From Candidatus Bipolaricaulota bacterium (GTDB lineage: Bacteria > Bipolaricaulota > Bipolaricaulia > M55B111): 17,208 nucleotides of DNA. Under the pieces are notes generated by a model. The model saw nothing but the letters and a program-made list of their open reading frames with translations, was not told the origin of the DNA and made no database searches. How positions within the stretch are numbered: the first letter of the stretch is position 1; each line of letters begins with the position of its first letter. The position numbers and the translations under genes were made by a program. Where the stretch lies: assembly GCA_018334615.1 (NCBI GenBank), contig JAGXLP010000012.1, positions 1 to 17,208 of the forward strand, given 5' to 3'. Of the stretch, positions 15,123 to 17,208 are shown piece after piece.

Positions 15123-15698
15123 TTATTGACTGGGATAGAATTCGTTCTCCTGTAGCAGCTGGATCAACTTGTTTAACGGTATTCCTGTTAAGAAGGAGAG
15201 ATCTCCGTGGACTTCTTTCGAAAATTTCTGCACTCCTTCTTTTTCAAAAGCACCGGCAAAATCCCGAACCGGGTAATTAGAGACGTATTTCTCAATTTCA
15301 TTGTTACTGATATCCCGAAAGGCTATTTCGCTGTGCCCCAGTGCTGATTTCAACTCGTGCGTCTCGGTGTTTAGTATCGACACACCTGAAATGATCTCCA
15401 GCTTCTCTCCCGAGTAAGCCTTCAGCATCTCTATCGCTTCCTCTTCAGTTTCCGGTTTCTCGTAGATTGAGCCCTGGAACAGGATGAACAAATCTCCCGC
15501 TATAACTAAATTATCTCCATTCAGGCTCTTTCCAACGTCCTCGGCTTTAGCCTCCGCCAGTTTCCTGGCTAACGTCTCCGGATCGTCATGTCGAATGGTC
15601 TTTTCGTCAATTTCGCTTGGGATTACGTCATAATCAATTTCCAACAGGTCAAGCGCCTGCCTTCTAAATTTTGAACCAGAGGCGAGAACTACATTCAT
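15123..15698 (-). CDS. Maf-like nucleoside triphosphate pyrophosphatase
   Basis: A 191-residue cytoplasmic protein of the Maf/YceF/YhdE family, which hydrolyses non-canonical or modified nucleoside triphosphates to the monophosphate and pyrophosphate. Family features are VVLASGSKFRRQALDLL (3-19), SEIDE (28-32), LARKLAEAKA, the catalytic-loop Asp in VIAGDLFI where most members have GADT, YEKPETEEEAIEML, the GEKLEIISGVSIL strand, and VRDFAGAFEKEGV near the C-terminus. The divergent AGD loop resembles a Maf subgroup I associate with archaea and candidate-phylum bacteria, from memory. The start ATG 15698 follows GGGATATAAA, a weak ribosome site. It stands alone, before the nag promoter, and has no obvious link to amino-sugar salvage. 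Confidence 0.85.
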   Translation of the reverse strand: MNVVLASGSKFRRQALDLLEIDYDVIPSEIDEKTIRHDDPETLARKLAEAKAEDVGKSLNGDNLVIAGDLFILFQGSIYEKPETEEEAIEMLKAYSGEKLEIISGVSILNTETHELKSALGHSEIAFRDISNNEIEKYVSNYPVRDFAGAFEKEGVQKFSKEVHGDLSFLTGIPLNKLIQLLQENEFYPSQ

Positions 15699-15744
15699 TT
15701 TATATCCCGTCTATATCATAGTAGATTTTGATATCGGTAAATTT

Positions 15745-15824
15745 CCGGTCCAGCGACCGGGGATTACCCAGGTAAGAGCAAGGCTTTGTATCCCAACTAC
15801 GTGTAAAATATTCCGGAAAATTTT
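15745..15824. other. two palindromes between the small exported gene and maf
   Basis: CCGGTC-cagc-GACCGG (15745-15760) is a perfect 6-bp hairpin, but no T-run follows it on either strand. AAAATATTCCGGAAAATTTT (15805-15824) is a 20-bp palindrome with one mismatched pair, centred on TTCCGGAA. They lie in the 148-bp gap downstream of the 153-residue protein and upstream of maf. They may be a terminator and an operator, or only AT-rich symmetry. Confidence 0.3.
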
Positions 15825-15846
15825 CTAGTATTTACTTTTAGAATAA

Positions 15847-16308
15847 TCAATCAGTCGAGATTAATTCTTCCTCAAACTGGTCAGTTTTTGCCTGGAAGTA
15901 ATTTGACAGGGCTACCGCAGCGTCAAGCTTGGACATGTTGAGGTCCGACATTCCGTCCGCAAACATACCAATTATGTTGTACCATGTTACGAAAGAGTAG
16001 ATGCTTTGCTTGTATTTTTGAAAATTTCCCTGGGGAGCCGGAAGGCGCAGCACCTCTTCAAAATAGCTATCAGCTCTTTTTTCCATCTCGTTTAATTCTG
16101 CTACTACCGTAGACTGGGAAACCTCACCCTGTTCCCATTGATCAAGTACCTCTTCGAATTGGCCCGCATCTTCCTTGATTCTCGCAGCTTTGTCTTTAAT
16201 AAATTCCTTAAAGAAATCCTCATAGGACGTTGATTGAGCACTTGCAAAAATCGGCAGGGCGACAACCAAAACTGCTACTGTCAGTACCAGGCTCCTCTTT
16301 ACAACCAT
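15847..16308 (-). CDS. small exported helical protein, unknown role
   Basis: A 153-residue protein whose first 24 residues form a clear signal peptide (MVVKRSLVLTVAVLVVALPI followed by FASAQ, with type I cleavage after ASA). The mature part is acidic and appears all helical: YEDFFKEFIKDKAARIKED, LDQWEQGEVSQSTVVAEL and a charged stretch with heptad-like leucines, then a WYNIIGMFADGM segment and an acidic end. No cysteine is present and no lipobox. I recognise no family. ATG 16308 has a strong GAGGAGG 5 nt upstream and a TATAAT box lies about 40 nt further up, so it is probably a monocistronic, well expressed periplasmic protein. Confidence 0.8.
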   Translation of the reverse strand: MVVKRSLVLTVAVLVVALPIFASAQSTSYEDFFKEFIKDKAARIKEDAGQFEEVLDQWEQGEVSQSTVVAELNEMEKRADSYFEEVLRLPAPQGNFQKYKQSIYSFVTWYNIIGMFADGMSDLNMSKLDAAVALSNYFQAKTDQFEEELISTD

Positions 16309-16346
16309 GTTAACCTCCTCACGGATTATTTAAATATTATAAATAC

Positions 16347-16352
16347 ATTATA
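16347..16352 (-). promoter_or_regulatory. candidate -10 box of the small exported protein gene
   Basis: A perfect TATAAT on the minus strand in a very AT-rich stretch, about 40 nt before the start at 16308. A second TATAAT overlaps the same stretch further downstream. No good -35 box stands at 16-18 nt; TTGTGG lies 20 nt away. Confidence 0.4.
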
Positions 16353-16429
16353 ATCCTTTCTTGATTATTGATCCACAAATTGTCTCGTGAAGAATACAGC
16401 ACTAAAACATACTCCTACTCGCTATGATG

Positions 16430-17208
16430 TTAACCAGAACTGTGAACTAACTTACCTTCCATAAAGGTCATTTCTACATCCATGTCCTTTATCTTGTCCG
16501 GCTCTTCGATCGGATCACCATCTAAAAGGACAAAGTCCGCGAATTTTCCGGGTTCAATAGAACCGACATGTTTTTCTAACCCTCCAACAAAAGCCGCACC
16601 CCGGGTATAGGCTTTTATGGCGGATTCGGGCGACAGCCTTTGTGAATCAAACGGGGTGTTAACCGCCCAGTGAATACCAAACAGGGGGTCAAAAGGCATT
16701 CCGTCAGAACTGAAAGACAGGTGAACTCCTTTATCCTTAAACGTTCTAAACATATTCAATTCAGCTAGCTTTTCCCTGCTAAACCTACTTTCGTACATAG
16801 AACCGGGGAGTCCCCATTTTCCAATGTAATTGGGCTGGGTGGAGGCGATCAGACCCAACTCGCCCATCTTCTCTATCTGATCCTCCCGGGCCATCTCGCA
16901 ATGTTCGATCCGATGCCTAAGCGAACTCTCCCCTCCGCCACCGATTATCTCCTCAAATAGACCAACAACCTGACCGATAGCCCGATCACCTATGGTGTGG
17001 ATTGCCAGTTGAATTCCGTTGCTGTCCGCTTTTCTCATTAATTTACCCAGTTCATCGCTATTCCAGATGGACATGCCTTTGTTGTTCGGTTCACCTTTAT
17101 ACGGCTCCTTAACCCAGGCAGTTTTAGAACCTATTGAGCCATCGGCAAAGAGCTTCAGGCCGCCGATTTTTAATCTTTCATCGCCGTAACCCGTCTTTAA
17201 ACCCAAAT
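16430..17208 (-). CDS. YtcJ-type metal-dependent amidohydrolase, partial
   Basis: The C-terminal 259 or so residues of an Amidohydro_3 (YtcJ-like) enzyme; the reading frame is open to the right edge, so the N-terminal half, including the HxH metal motif, is outside the window. Complete members are about 530 residues. Seen here are LKLFADGSIGSKTAWV, HTIGDRAIGQVV with a metal-binding His, RHRIEHCEMA with a second conserved His, FSSDGMPFDP with the catalytic-type Asp, and the closing VGSIEPGKFADFVLLDGDP of the composite beta-domain. No signal can be assessed. Substrates in this family are poorly defined (amides, cyclic ureas or N-substituted compounds), so none is proposed. It is separated from the small exported gene by 121 bp. 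Confidence 0.9.
   Translation of the reverse strand, partial: LGLKTGYGDERLKIGGLKLFADGSIGSKTAWVKEPYKGEPNNKGMSIWNSDELGKLMRKADSNGIQLAIHTIGDRAIGQVVGLFEEIIGGGGESSLRHRIEHCEMAREDQIEKMGELGLIASTQPNYIGKWGLPGSMYESRFSREKLAELNMFRTFKDKGVHLSFSSDGMPFDPLFGIHWAVNTPFDSQRLSPESAIKAYTRGAAFVGGLEKHVGSIEPGKFADFVLLDGDPIEEPDKIKDMDVEMTFMEGKLVHSSG

Overview
The window is bacterial chromosome of roughly mid-40s % GC with tightly packed operons and good Shine-Dalgarno sites. The main binding protein has a type I signal peptide and no lipobox, and there is a second small secreted protein. This fits an anaerobic diderm of the Halanaerobiales or Thermotogota kind, but that placement is a guess from style and gene content; no taxonomic marker is present.

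Layout. (1) 1-417: 5' part of a TrkA-type K+ regulator on the minus strand, running off the left edge. (2) 418-1256: a long gene-poor stretch. (3) 1257-1332: tRNA-Ala(UGC). It is followed by accessory-looking DNA: a decayed tyrosine integrase (1400-2040), a helix-hairpin-helix protein (2125-2667) and a frameshifted unknown gene (2877-3307). (4) 3375-7188: plus-strand CUT1 sugar ABC transporter (binding protein, an oversized permease, a second permease) with its own sigma70-type promoter and an intercistronic terminator. (5) 14848-7314: minus-strand operon murQ-nagA-nagB-namZ-gntR-nagK/murK-nagZ, transcribed toward the transporter. (6) 15123-17208: minus-strand maf-like pyrophosphatase, a small exported protein and the 3' part of a YtcJ-type amidohydrolase.

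How the genes work together. Sections 4 and 5 form a complete salvage route for peptidoglycan amino sugars that needs no PTS. The ABC transporter would import GlcNAc/MurNAc saccharides. NamZ and NagZ both lack export signals and would split them in the cytoplasm into MurNAc and GlcNAc. A BadF-family kinase would phosphorylate them. MurQ removes D-lactate from MurNAc-6-P, and NagA and NagB carry GlcNAc-6-P to fructose-6-P. A NagR/DasR-type GntR regulator sits inside the operon. The promoters of the two converging units share a nearly identical block just downstream of the -10 box. It contains a 16-bp element resembling the known DasR/NagR operator, so the transporter and the enzymes are very probably one regulon. 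No ABC ATPase and no N-acetylmuramyl-L-alanine amidase are present, so those functions must lie elsewhere.
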